NCBI RefSeq assembly: GCF_014201195.1
Contig: NZ_JACHDS010000001.1
Location: 372,001-436,000 of the forward strand
DNA: 64,000 nucleotides
Source: Nocardiopsis mwathae
Lineage (GTDB): Bacteria > Actinomycetota > Actinomycetes > Streptosporangiales > Streptosporangiaceae
Reading direction: 5' to 3'
This document shows, in pieces, positions 27,268 to 35,540 of the stretch. A program made the translations under genes and the position numbers. The stretch's first letter is position 1; every line of letters starts with the position of its first letter. The notes under the pieces are model-generated. The model worked only from the letters and a program-made list of their open reading frames with translations, was not told the DNA's origin and searched no databases.

Positions 27268-27837
27268 TCACATGGACGCCTCCAACGCCCGGTTGAGTTC
27301 GGTCACGTTCACGCCGGGCGCGCCGATGAAGCCGAGGGAACGACCGACGGTGTGCTCGGCGACGAGGTGTTCGACCTCCTCGACGGACATCCCGCGGGCC
27401 GCGGCGACACGGGGCGTCTGGAGTTCGGCGTACTCGGGCGAGATGTGCGGGTCGAGCCCGCTGCCGCTGGCGGTGACCGCGTCGGCGGGGATCTCGGCCT
27501 CGTCGACGCCCTCCGTGGCGGCGACCTCGGCCTTGCGCTCCTCGATCTGCTCCAGCAGCTCGGCGCTGTTGGGGCCGAGGTTGGACGCGGAGCTGGAGCC
27601 CCCGTCGTAGCCCTCCTCCCCGGCGGCCGACGGCCGTGAGTGGAACCACTCGTCGCCGTCGAAGTTCTGCCCGAGGAGCGCGGAGCCGACGACCTCTCCA
27701 TCGTCGTTCCGGATCAGCGACCCGTTGGCCCGGTCGGGGAAGAGCAGCTGGGCGACGCCGGTCATGGCCAGGGGGTAGATGAGCCCGACGACCGCGAAGC
27801 ATGCGAGGGTCAGGCAGACGTACGCGACGTCGAGCAT
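27268..27837 (-). CDS. kdpC: KdpC subunit with foreign-looking N-terminus; kdpF, kdpA and kdpB absent
   Basis: 189 residues. From about residue 19 on it is ordinary KdpC: YPLAMTGVAQLLFPDRANGS, LLGQNF, WFHSRPS, SNLGPNS, SGSGLDPHISPEYAELQ, EHTVGRSLGFIG. Residues 1-18 (MLDVAYVCLTLACFAVVG) do not look like the usual basic KdpC start. They resemble the tiny membrane proteins often encoded at the head of actinobacterial kdp operons. The upstream neighbour is an enoyl-CoA hydratase gene, so kdpF, kdpA and kdpB are missing. A deletion fusing the first small gene of the operon to kdpC explains this best. AGGGGGA precedes ATG 27837. Without KdpA and KdpB it cannot transport K+. Confidence 0.82.
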   Translation of the reverse strand: MLDVAYVCLTLACFAVVGLIYPLAMTGVAQLLFPDRANGSLIRNDDGEVVGSALLGQNFDGDEWFHSRPSAAGEEGYDGGSSSASNLGPNSAELLEQIEERKAEVAATEGVDEAEIPADAVTASGSGLDPHISPEYAELQTPRVAAARGMSVEEVEHLVAEHTVGRSLGFIGAPGVNVTELNRALEASM

Positions 27838-28036
27838 GGACGTCGATCCCCCTTCCACCCGGGCCGGGGGGAGCGCCTTTCGCTCAGACCACCACCGGTA
27901 GGGCCAGAAGTGATTGAAGTGGGCATTCCGGTTGGAAACGGGCGCCTTGACGCGGCCCTGACGGGGGTGGGGGTGACTTTGACGGCCCTTTAATAGGTGG
28001 CGTGGCCGGGTGATGGGACCTTGGGCGTACGTGTGT

Positions 28037-28081
28037 CGAGGGGCCTGGAACGTCGGCGCCGCAGGCGGTCCAGGCCCCTCG
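28037..28081 (-). terminator. Hairpin after the enoyl-CoA hydratase gene
   Basis: Perfect 13-bp arms CGAGGGGCCTGGA / TCCAGGCCCCTCG around a 19-nt loop, 31 bp past the stop of the minus-strand hydratase gene. Confidence 0.7.
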
Positions 28082-28111
28082 TCGGCGGCGTGCGGTCGGT
28101 GTCGTTCCGGT

Positions 28112-28939
28112 TCAGGAGCGCGGTGGCAGCCCGCTGAACCGCGGTGGCCGCTTCTGGCGGTAGCTCGCGATCCCTTCGGCGAAGTCCGGCGTGCCGAACA
28201 CCGGCGGCATGAGGGCGTCGGCCTCGGCCGTCGCCGCGTCCAGGCTCGCCTCCAGTGCCCGGTGGACCTGGCCCTTGATCGCGGCCATCGACGCGGGGGA
28301 ACAGGTGGCCGAGAGCGTGCGGGCATACTCCAGGGCGGCGTCCAGTACCTGCGCGGCCGGCAGCGCCCGGTCCACCAGGCCCATCCGCTCGGCCTCCGCG
28401 CCCGGCACCACGCGCGCGGACAGCAGGAGGTCCAGCGCGCGGCTCGTGCCGACGAGCCGGGGCAGCTGCCAGGCGATGCCGTACTCGGCGATCAACCCCA
28501 GTCGGCTGAACGCCGTGGTGAACTTGGCGTCCTCCGCGGCGAACCGGAGGTCCGCGAAGAGCGCCACCACCAGGCCGACCCCGGCCACCGGCCCGTTGAT
28601 CGCCGCGATCACCGGTTTGCGCAGCGTCGAGGGAAACGACAGTGGGCGCGCCCCGTGCTCGAAGGTGTCGGACTCGACGGAGGCCAGCGCGTCCATGTCC
28701 GCCCCCGCGCAGAACCCGCGCCCCGCGCCGGTGACCACGATGACGCGCACGGCCGGGTCGTCGTCGGCCGCCGCCATCAGGTCGAACAGGCGCTTCTCCA
28801 TGACCGGGTTCCAGGCGTTGAGCTTTGCCGGGCGGTTCAGCGTGAGCAACAGGACGCCGTCGCGCTCCTCCCGCAGCACCTGGGTCTCCGGATCACGGGC
28901 CCACTCCGGGGTTTCGGCCGTTCCGTTCGTTGCGGCCAT
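28112..28939 (-). CDS. Enoyl-CoA hydratase/isomerase family protein
   Basis: A 275-residue crotonase-fold protein. The CoA and oxyanion-hole motifs are present: LNRPAKLNAW, GAGRGFCAGADM and INGPVAGVGLVVALFADLRF; GLIAEYGIAW carries a candidate catalytic Glu. Crotonases hydrate or isomerise acyl-CoA esters, usually in fatty-acid oxidation; the exact substrate is not predictable. GAGGAGG sits just before ATG 28939. It begins 38 bp after the PP2C-like gene in the same direction, so they are probably cotranscribed, although no functional tie is obvious. Confidence 0.87.
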   Translation of the reverse strand: MAATNGTAETPEWARDPETQVLREERDGVLLLTLNRPAKLNAWNPVMEKRLFDLMAAADDDPAVRVIVVTGAGRGFCAGADMDALASVESDTFEHGARPLSFPSTLRKPVIAAINGPVAGVGLVVALFADLRFAAEDAKFTTAFSRLGLIAEYGIAWQLPRLVGTSRALDLLLSARVVPGAEAERMGLVDRALPAAQVLDAALEYARTLSATCSPASMAAIKGQVHRALEASLDAATAEADALMPPVFGTPDFAEGIASYRQKRPPRFSGLPPRS

Positions 28940-28977
28940 CTCGCCTCCTCGTCACGCGGTACGCGGCGGGAGCGATC

Positions 28978-29790
28978 CTACCGATCAGTAGCGTGACGCC
29001 CGTCACTCGGGGGGTCGACGGGGGCGCCGAACGCGCCCACCAGGGCGGTGGCGTCGTCGTGGAGCTTGCCGCGCGGCACCCCTCGGCGGCGCTCCTCGGC
29101 GCGCACCCGGGAGACCAGGGACTCGGCCCCCTTCCTGTGCAGGTGCAGCCAGACCTGCTCCCAGGAGTGCCCGTAGTACTCGACCAGCCGCGAGCAGCCG
29201 TCGGTCAGGAGTGCGAAGCGGCCGCCCTCGGCGGCGACCGTCCCCGTGCGGGCCTCGTGCGCCGCTTCGACGCGAGTGGCGGCGACCCAGAACCCGCCGG
29301 GAGCATTGCGGTGGGCGCGGACCAGCTCACGCGAATAGGGGCGTCCACCGGGGAGGTGGTCGAGTCGGTCGTCGGTCACGGCGGTCACGCGGCCGCCGTC
29401 GAGCTCGAACAGGACCGTCGAGTCGGCCAGTACCAGGTACTCCAGGCGGTCTCCGGCCGGTACCTCGCGGTCGGCGCGCCGCACGAGCGCGACCGTGCTC
29501 GACGGGCTGTCGGGGTTGTCCAGGTCGCAGGCGCCGCCGTGGGCGGCCCGCGTCCGCTCGATCGCCCCGGCGAGCACATCGGTGAGGGAGGCGCGGCACG
29601 CGGCGCCCAACTCCGCGGCGAGCCCCGCCGCCAACCGGTCGACCAGCCACGCGACGCCGTGCCGGCACCCGCTGTCGACCCCGGCCGGCGCCGTCGCCCC
29701 GTCGAGGACGAACGCCCAGTCCACCCCCGAGGCCACCCGGTCCTCGTTGACCAGGCCCTGGCCCTGCCGACTCACATACTCGATCCGCAC
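28978..29790 (-). CDS. PP2C-like phosphatase-family protein
   Basis: A 270-residue protein with PP2C-type landmarks: NEDRVA followed by FVLDGATAP, then LVLADSTVLFEL, LLTDGCSRLV and a C-terminal HDDATALVGAF, each placing acidic metal ligands as in PPM phosphatases. The sequence departs from Ser/Thr phosphatases of known function and matches a group of uncharacterised actinomycete proteins. The frame is open far upstream, but a hairpin lies between; GTG 29790, starting VRIEYVSRQGQG, fits the domain start. Its ribosome-binding site is weak. The substrate is unknown. Confidence 0.7.
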   Translation of the reverse strand: MRIEYVSRQGQGLVNEDRVASGVDWAFVLDGATAPAGVDSGCRHGVAWLVDRLAAGLAAELGAACRASLTDVLAGAIERTRAAHGGACDLDNPDSPSSTVALVRRADREVPAGDRLEYLVLADSTVLFELDGGRVTAVTDDRLDHLPGGRPYSRELVRAHRNAPGGFWVAATRVEAAHEARTGTVAAEGGRFALLTDGCSRLVEYYGHSWEQVWLHLHRKGAESLVSRVRAEERRRGVPRGKLHDDATALVGAFGAPVDPPSDGRHATDR

Positions 29791-29816
29791 GCGAGCCAGC
29801 CTAGGACACGGAAGCA

Positions 29817-29854
29817 CCCCCGCTCCTCCGCCGAGATCGGCGGAGGAGCGGGGG
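29817..29854 (-). terminator. Perfect hairpin after the alkyl-DHAP-synthase-like gene
   Basis: Perfect 18-bp arms (29817-29834, 29837-29854) with a 2-nt centre. It lies 92 bp past the stop of the minus-strand gene at 29946. The core CTCCGCCGAGATCGGCGGAG is faintly like the CCTCCG-GATC palindrome family but too different to assign. Confidence 0.65.
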
Positions 29855-29945
29855 AAGTCGACCCCGGCCGCCACCGCCAGGAGAGGGGAGAGGGAGAGGG
29901 GCTTGGCGGGGGCGGCCGGGTGGATGGGGGAGGGCGGGACGCCGG

Positions 29946-31577
29946 TCAGGCGCCCGCCCTCGGCGTGCCCTTGTGGGGCGGGTCCGGGATCAGCTTGCCC
30001 GGGTTCAGGACACCGACCGGGTCGACGGCGGACTTGACCGCGCGCAGGATGTCCGCGCCCAGCGGCCCGATCTCGGCCGTCATCCACGGCCGGTGGTCGG
30101 TGCCGACCGCGTGGTGGTGGCTGATGGTGCCGCCGTGCTCGGCGATGGCGTCACTCGCGGCGCGTTTGGCGGCGGCCCACCGGGACAGCGGGTCGGCGCC
30201 CGCGGCCGTCACGACGGTGAAGTACAGCGAAGCGCCGGCCGGGTAGGTGTGCGAGATGTGGCACATGATCACCGCACCGCCCTCCGGCCCCTCCAGCGCC
30301 TCCTTCAGGGCCGCGCCGACCGCTTCGTACAGCGGCAGCAGGCCCGACCAGGTCGTGGCGGTCTCCAGGGTCTCGCTGAGCACACCCGCCGACAGCAGGG
30401 TGTCGCGCAGATAGGGGCCGTGGAAGCGGGAGTGGCGCCACTCGGCGACCGGTTCGGTGCCCAGGGGGGTCCCGCCGGCTTCGGTCAGGGTCGTGGTCAC
30501 GGCGGCGCGCCGGGCCGCCACCTCTTCCTCGTCGGTGCCGTCGAAGCCCACGACCGCCAGGCAGCCGGGCGCCGCGGACTTGCCGGAGAGGGCGGCGTTG
30601 ACGAACGTCTCGGTCTCGTCCGACAGTCGCGCGGTCGTGGGTCGGGAGGCCGACTGGGCCAGCCGCCGCAGCGCGGCGGCGCCTGTCGCGTAGTCGGGGA
30701 AGGACCACGCCTCGTCGTGCTGGACCTCGGGGAGCGGGCGGACCCGCAGCGTCACCTCGGTGATGACGCCGAACGCCCCCTCCGAACCGACCAGCAATTG
30801 GCGCAGATCCGGTCCGGCCGCCGAGGCCGGGGCGCGGCCCAGGTCGAGGGTGCCGCGCGGGGTGGCGGCCTTCAGGGCCACCACCATGTCGTCGAACCGC
30901 CCGTACCCGGCCGAAGCCTGCCCACTGGAGCGCGTGGCCGCGTACCCGCCGATGGTGGCGAACTCGTAGCTCTGCGGCAGGTGACCCAGCGTGAAGCCGT
31001 GTGCGGACAGCAGCTGCTCGGCCTCGGGCGTGCGCAGGCCGGCCTGGAGTGTCGCGGTCATCGAGTCGGCGTCGACGGACACGAGCCGGTCCAGGCGGCG
31101 CAGGTCGAGTGAGATGACGGCGGGGAACGCGCCGCGCAGCGCGTCGACACCGCCGACGACGCTGGTCCCGCCGCCGAACGGCACCACGGCCACACGGTGC
31201 TCGGCGCAGAGGCGCAGGACGGCCTCCACCTGGTCGTGGTCGGCGGGCAGCACGACGGCGTCGGGCGCGGTTCCGGCCTCCCCCGCGCGTCGGCGCAGCA
31301 GGTCGGGTGTGCTCTTGCCGCCGCAGTGGCGGAGCCGAGCCGCGGAGTCGGTGTGCACGTTGTCGGCTCCGACGACGTCGGTGAGCGCCGCGAAGGCGGC
31401 GGCGTCCAGGGCCACGGCGGGCAGGCGCACATCCGACTCGTCGACGGGCGGCAGGTCGCGCAGTTCGGCCCCGAGTGTCCGGGCGATGAGGTCGCGGAGG
31501 GAGTCCGACAGCTCTGTGGCCCGGGCGGGGTCACCCCAGGCGAACCAGGACATGTCCACGGCGCGGTTCGTGCTCAT
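29946..31577 (-). CDS. FAD-binding oxidase, alkyldihydroxyacetonephosphate-synthase-like
   Basis: A 543-residue flavoprotein of the vanillyl-alcohol-oxidase fold. The FAD-binding PCMH domain has VVPFGGGTSVVGG and PQSYEFATIGGYAATRSSG; the C-terminal part carries ISHHHAVGTDHRPW, the His cluster characteristic of alkyl-DHAP synthase (AGPS), and ends with VDPVGVLNPGKLIPD. AGPS swaps an acyl for an alkyl chain on acyl-DHAP in ether-lipid synthesis; bacterial relatives are mostly untested. It is divergent from tetR-glpD, and GlpD makes DHAP, so a glycerol-phosphate link is attractive but inferred. ATG 31577 begins MSTNRAVD, only 17 bp from the tetR start. Confidence 0.83.
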   Translation of the reverse strand: MSTNRAVDMSWFAWGDPARATELSDSLRDLIARTLGAELRDLPPVDESDVRLPAVALDAAAFAALTDVVGADNVHTDSAARLRHCGGKSTPDLLRRRAGEAGTAPDAVVLPADHDQVEAVLRLCAEHRVAVVPFGGGTSVVGGVDALRGAFPAVISLDLRRLDRLVSVDADSMTATLQAGLRTPEAEQLLSAHGFTLGHLPQSYEFATIGGYAATRSSGQASAGYGRFDDMVVALKAATPRGTLDLGRAPASAAGPDLRQLLVGSEGAFGVITEVTLRVRPLPEVQHDEAWSFPDYATGAAALRRLAQSASRPTTARLSDETETFVNAALSGKSAAPGCLAVVGFDGTDEEEVAARRAAVTTTLTEAGGTPLGTEPVAEWRHSRFHGPYLRDTLLSAGVLSETLETATTWSGLLPLYEAVGAALKEALEGPEGGAVIMCHISHTYPAGASLYFTVVTAAGADPLSRWAAAKRAASDAIAEHGGTISHHHAVGTDHRPWMTAEIGPLGADILRAVKSAVDPVGVLNPGKLIPDPPHKGTPRAGA

Positions 31578-31611
31578 GCCGTACAGTTTTACACATGACG
31601 TCAAGACGTAA
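31578..31611. promoter_or_regulatory. Compact divergent control region between agpS-like gene and tetR
   Basis: Only 17 bp separate the two start codons, so promoters must overlap the opposite gene or the transcripts are leaderless. From 31589 runs a near-palindrome, TTAC-3 nt-TGACGTCA-4 nt-GTAA, covering the tetR start codon. It is a candidate site for the divergent TetR protein, off symmetry by one base. Confidence 0.4.
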
Positions 31612-32248
31612 CGTTCAGGACGACGTTCTCGACGCGGCCCGCGCCTGCGTCGAGGCGTTCGGGATCCGTCGCACGACGCTCACCGACGTCGCCCGCCGCG
31701 CCGGCGTGAGCCGCCCCACCGTCTACCGCCGCTGGCCCGACGTCACCTCCCTCGTCGCCGACCTGCTCACCCGCGAGCTGTGCGCGCTCCTGCTGGCGAA
31801 CAAGTCCGACCAGGGCGAGCTGGCCGGCCGCGACCACCTCGTCCTCCAGGCGGCGGGTGTACTCCGCTCGCTGCTCTCCCACCCCCTGTTCACCCGGATC
31901 GTCGACAACGAGCCGGAGCTGATGGCCACCTACACCTTCCAGCGCCTCGGGGCCGGTCAGGAGGCGGCGCTCGCCATGCTCCGGCCCGAGATCGAGGCCG
32001 GGCAGCACGACGGCTCGATCCGCGGCGGCCACCCGGAGTCGATGGCCCGCATGGTCCTGCTGGCGGTCCAGAACACCGCGACCTCGCGCCGCCTGACCGC
32101 CGACGTCATGACCGAAGAGCAGCTGGTCGGCGAGCTGAGCTCGCTGCTCGACGGCTACCTGGCCCCGCGCCCCCCGAAGGGCGCGGCCACCCCTCCCGCG
32201 GCGGACACCGCCACCGACGACACCCAGGGCGAGGTGCTGCACCGATGA
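31595..32248 (+). CDS. TetR-family regulator of the agpS-like/glpD locus
   Basis: A 217-residue TetR protein. The N-terminal helix-turn-helix is clear (FGIRRTTLTDVARRAGVSRPTVYRRW); the C-terminal ligand domain is unlike well-studied members. It sits between divergently transcribed agpS-like and co-directional glpD genes and overlaps glpD by 4 nt (ATGA), so it is the likely local repressor, responding perhaps to a lipid or glycerol-phosphate metabolite. The C-terminal 25 residues are low complexity. No ribosome-binding site precedes ATG 31595, suggesting a leaderless mRNA. Confidence 0.85.
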   Translation: MTSRRNVQDDVLDAARACVEAFGIRRTTLTDVARRAGVSRPTVYRRWPDVTSLVADLLTRELCALLLANKSDQGELAGRDHLVLQAAGVLRSLLSHPLFTRIVDNEPELMATYTFQRLGAGQEAALAMLRPEIEAGQHDGSIRGGHPESMARMVLLAVQNTATSRRLTADVMTEEQLVGELSSLLDGYLAPRPPKGAATPPAADTATDDTQGEVLHR

Positions 32249-33768
32249 CCCGACCGACATCCCTCAACGCGGCCCGACGCGCCCGCGAACTGGACGGACT
32301 CGCCGCGGACCCCGCGGTGGACGTGGTGGTCATCGGCGCCGGGGTGACCGGCGCCGGTGTCGCCCTGGACGCCGCCGCGCGCGGGCTCGGCGTCGTGCTG
32401 GTCGACCGGCACGACCTCGCTTTCGGCACCAGCCGGTGGAGCTCCAAACTGGTCCACGGCGGGCTGCGCTATCTGGCCAAGGCCCAGGTCGGCGTCGCCT
32501 ACGAGAGCGCGCGGGAGCGCGACGTGCTCATGCGGGTCACCGCGCCGCACCTGGTGCGGACCATGCCCATGGTGGTGCCGCTGCACGAGACCGTCGACAC
32601 CGCCCACGCCACCGTCACCCGCACCGGCGTCGCAATGGGCGACCTGCTGCGGGTCGCGGCCGGGACCGATCGCGGCACACTGCCGCGCTCCCGCCGCCTG
32701 AACCGGGCCCAGACCGCGCGGCTGCTTCCGGGCATCCGCGACACCGGACTGCGCGGCGGCATTCTGTCCTTCGACGGGCAGCTCACCGACGACGCCCGCC
32801 TGGTCGTCGCGCTGGCCCGCACGGCGGCCGGGCTCGGCGCCCGGGTCATCACCCGCTGCGCGGCCGAGCAGGCGCACGGCGACGGGGTGGTGCTGCGCGA
32901 CACCCGCACCGGTGAACGGCTGGAGGTGCGCGCCCGCGCCGTGGTCAACGCGACCGGGGTGTACGCGGGGGAACTCGTCCCGGGGCTGCGATTGCGCCCC
33001 AGCCGCGGCACCCACCTGGTGCTTCCCGCCGAGGCGCTGGGCCACCCGCGCACCGCCGTCACCGTCCCGATCCCGGGCAGCTTCAACCGCTTCGTGCTCG
33101 TCCTGCCGCAGCGCGACGGGCGGGTCTTCGTCGGGCTCACCGACGAGCCGGTGGACGGCCCCCTTCCGGAGGTTCCCGAAGTACCCGAGTCCGACATCGC
33201 GTTCCTGCTCGGCGTCGTCAACGGCATCACCACGCGCCCGCTGCGGCGCTCCGACGTCATCGGGGCCTATGCGGGCCTGCGCCCGCTGCTCGACGCGGGC
33301 GACCGCTCCAGCGCCGACCTGTCCCGCAGGCACGCCGTCCTGGTCGCGGACAACGGTGTCATCAGCGTCGTCGGCGGGAAGCTCACCACCTACCGCAGCA
33401 TGGCGCAGGACGCCGTCGACATGGCCGTGCGCACCTCCCGCCTGGCGGCGGGCCGCTGCAGGACGCGGGAGCTCCCGCTGGTCGGCGCGGCGGACCGCAA
33501 CACCCTGGACGCGGTGCCGGCGGAGCGGCGCCTGGTCGCCCGCTACGGCACCGAGGCCGCGGCGGTGATCGAGGAGGCGGTCGGCGACCCGGCGCTACTG
33601 GCTCCGGTCGCCAACGGGGTCACCCCCGCCGAACTGCGTTTCGCGGTCCGCCACGAGGGCGCCCTGGACGTCTCCGACCTCCTGGACCGCCGCACCCGCA
33701 TCGGCCTGGTCCCCGAGGACCGCGCCAAGGCCGTCGCGGCGGCCGAGGAGGCACTGGCGGCGGGCTGA
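32245..33768 (+). CDS. glpD: Aerobic glycerol-3-phosphate dehydrogenase
   Basis: A 507-residue FAD enzyme oxidising glycerol-3-phosphate to DHAP at the membrane, passing electrons to quinone. The Rossmann motif VVIGAGVTGAG starts near residue 29, followed by FGTSRWSSKLVHGGLRYL, the family signature; VVGGKLTTYRSMAQDAVD and the C-terminal DAO_C domain are present. Length is normal though slightly short. It overlaps tetR by 4 nt and is translationally coupled to it. It converges on the SCO6745-like gene with a hairpin between. Confidence 0.9.
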   Translation: MTRPTSLNAARRARELDGLAADPAVDVVVIGAGVTGAGVALDAAARGLGVVLVDRHDLAFGTSRWSSKLVHGGLRYLAKAQVGVAYESARERDVLMRVTAPHLVRTMPMVVPLHETVDTAHATVTRTGVAMGDLLRVAAGTDRGTLPRSRRLNRAQTARLLPGIRDTGLRGGILSFDGQLTDDARLVVALARTAAGLGARVITRCAAEQAHGDGVVLRDTRTGERLEVRARAVVNATGVYAGELVPGLRLRPSRGTHLVLPAEALGHPRTAVTVPIPGSFNRFVLVLPQRDGRVFVGLTDEPVDGPLPEVPEVPESDIAFLLGVVNGITTRPLRRSDVIGAYAGLRPLLDAGDRSSADLSRRHAVLVADNGVISVVGGKLTTYRSMAQDAVDMAVRTSRLAAGRCRTRELPLVGAADRNTLDAVPAERRLVARYGTEAAAVIEEAVGDPALLAPVANGVTPAELRFAVRHEGALDVSDLLDRRTRIGLVPEDRAKAVAAAEEALAAG

Positions 33769-33803
33769 GGCCCCCACAGCCGCGCCTCCTCAGCCGTCCG
33801 CGG

Positions 33804-33845
33804 GCCCCTGAGCCCCGTCGCCGACCGGCGAGAGAACCCAGGGGC
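33804..33845. terminator. Possible two-tier hairpin between glpD and SCO6745-like gene
   Basis: Outer arms GCCCCTG / CAGGGGC and an inner perfect hairpin TCGCCG-AC-CGGCGA lie between convergent stops. It is weaker than the other hairpins in the window. Confidence 0.4.
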
Positions 33846-33850
33846 GGGTG

Positions 33851-34732
33851 TCACTTCCTGACGGGGGGCAGGGTGCCCTTGGCGCGGATGTCCGCCGAGA
33901 TGGGGGCGGCCAGTTCGCGCAGGCGCCGACACCCGTCGGCGCCGAGGGGGGCGAACGCGGGCAGAGACAGGGCGTCGGTGCGCGCCTCCAGGTCGTCGCG
34001 GAGGCGCCGGCCCTCCTCGGTGACGGTGGGGTCGCCCGCCTCCTCGACCGTGACGAGGCCGCGGTCGGCCAGTCGGGTCACGGCGGCGTTCCAGTCCTCC
34101 TCGCTCCACCCGCGGCCCCACCGCAGGACCTCGGCGGAGTAGGCGCCGGTCGCGGCCTGGCTGGCCAGGGCCTCCACCGGCCCCAGGTCGGCCTCCAGCA
34201 GCAGCGCGATGTGGCCGTCGCCGCGGAACTCGCGGATCAGCGTGGCGGCGTGCCACAGGACCAGGTGCGGTTCCTCCGGCCAGGGGAGCCCGGCGTGTCC
34301 CGCGAACAGCGGGCGGGCGTGCGGATGCCGCGCGGCCGCCTCCGCCGCGGTGCGGGCGAGGTCGGCCGCCTCCCGCAGCTCCGGCGAATCCAGCCTCTCC
34401 TTGCCCAGGATGCGGCGCAGGACCTTGTCCGCGATCGCCAGCCGGGTGCCCAGCACCGCCTGCGGCGCGGCCACCGACCACGCCTCGGGGATGACGGTGC
34501 GGATCAGCTCGGGGTTGAAGTTGTAGAAGGTGGCGGCCACCGTTTCCGCCCCGACCGGGCCCAGCGGGGCCGCGCGCGAGGGGAAGTACGTCCAGGGCAG
34601 CGACTCCAGGCCGATGCTCTGGAAGGCGGGGGCCGTCTCGGGTGCGAAGTAGACGGATGCGTGGATCGGCTCGACCGCAGCCCAGGCGGCGCGGGCGAGG
34701 TCGGGGGTGGCGGGTGGGGTCGACGCAGACAT
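33851..34732 (-). CDS. SCO6745/SalK-like protein
   Basis: A 293-residue soluble protein. It matches a conserved actinomycete group (SCO6745 family, including SalK of salinomycin-type clusters): ARAAWAAVEPIHASVYFAPE near the start, LPWTYFPSRAAPLGPVGAETVAATFYNFNP, LVLWHAATLIREFRGDGHIALL in the middle and a winged-helix-like C-terminal part. No catalytic motif is recognised and the function is unknown. GGAG 5 nt before ATG 34732 supports the start. It follows ppa by 112 bp in the same direction. Confidence 0.78.
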   Translation of the reverse strand: MSASTPPATPDLARAAWAAVEPIHASVYFAPETAPAFQSIGLESLPWTYFPSRAAPLGPVGAETVAATFYNFNPELIRTVIPEAWSVAAPQAVLGTRLAIADKVLRRILGKERLDSPELREAADLARTAAEAAARHPHARPLFAGHAGLPWPEEPHLVLWHAATLIREFRGDGHIALLLEADLGPVEALASQAATGAYSAEVLRWGRGWSEEDWNAAVTRLADRGLVTVEEAGDPTVTEEGRRLRDDLEARTDALSLPAFAPLGADGCRRLRELAAPISADIRAKGTLPPVRK

Positions 34733-34844
34733 ACGTGCTCCGTTCCGCGCGGTGGCCGGTCGGCCGGCGCGGCCGGCCGTCGCGCAACACGGTACCGAGC
34801 CGGGTTCGGCCTCCCGGGAGCGGCCCCGGGCGAACGGTCGGCGC

Positions 34845-35333
34845 TCAGGCCTTCTGCCGCGCGGCCCGCCGCTGGGCGTCGAGGACGGTCGCCTCCGCGG
34901 CGGCACGGTCCTGCCAGCCGCGGACCTCCGAGCTCTTGCCCGGCTCCAGGAGCTTGTAGATCTCGAAGAAGTGGGTGATCTCGTCGAGCTGGTGCTCGGG
35001 GATGTGCCGCAGGTCGCGGATGTGCTCCACGCGCGGGTCCCTGGCCGGCATGCACAGGACCTTGGCGTCCGGGCCGCCCTCGTCCTGCATCCAGAACACC
35101 GCCACCGGGCGGACCAGAACCGCGCACCCGGGGAACGACGGCTGCTCCAGCGGCACCATCGCGTCCAGCGGATCGCCGTCCTCGGCGAGTGTTCCGGGGA
35201 TGTAGCCGTAGTCGGCGGGGTACTGCGTCGCGGTGAAGAGCGTCCGGTCCAGCCGGATCCGGCCGAGCCTGTGGTCCATTTCGTACTTGTTCCGCGATCC
35301 CTGCGGGATCTCTACGACCAGGTGGAATTCCAT
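34845..35333 (-). CDS. ppa: Inorganic pyrophosphatase
   Basis: A 162-residue family I pyrophosphatase, hydrolysing PPi to phosphate and so pulling biosynthetic reactions forward. The signature GDPLDAMV with its metal-binding aspartates is intact, with EIPQGSRNKYEMDH, the substrate Lys, at the front and YPADYGYIPGT conserved. Length is typical of the hexameric bacterial enzyme. The ATG at 35333 (MEFHLVVEIPQG) matches homologues. The open frame extends upstream over 400 codons but only as a high-GC shadow. The gene is divergent from pptH. Confidence 0.95.
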   Translation of the reverse strand: MEFHLVVEIPQGSRNKYEMDHRLGRIRLDRTLFTATQYPADYGYIPGTLAEDGDPLDAMVPLEQPSFPGCAVLVRPVAVFWMQDEGGPDAKVLCMPARDPRVEHIRDLRHIPEHQLDEITHFFEIYKLLEPGKSSEVRGWQDRAAAEATVLDAQRRAARQKA

Positions 35334-35540
35334 GACGACTCGTCCCTCGCGGTTGCCTCGCGGCGGCGGGTTCGCGGCCGCGCGTGGACGGGTGTACCCA
35401 CTCTGGCGGAAGAGGCTCATGGGGCGGCGGTGGCCGACAGTGACGGGAAGGGCGTTCCGGGCGTTCCGGGTGCTTTTCCGGGCCGGGTCAATGGGAGATA
35501 GGGGTGACGCTGCGCGAACCCCTTCCGTAGGCTGGGTCGG

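Noticed and set aside
29817-29854. Seventh-type member of the palindromic element family
   Set aside because: It shares only CTCCGCCGAGATC-like composition; arms and termini do not align with the CCTCCGAYGRTCTCGG family. It is treated as an ordinary terminator.
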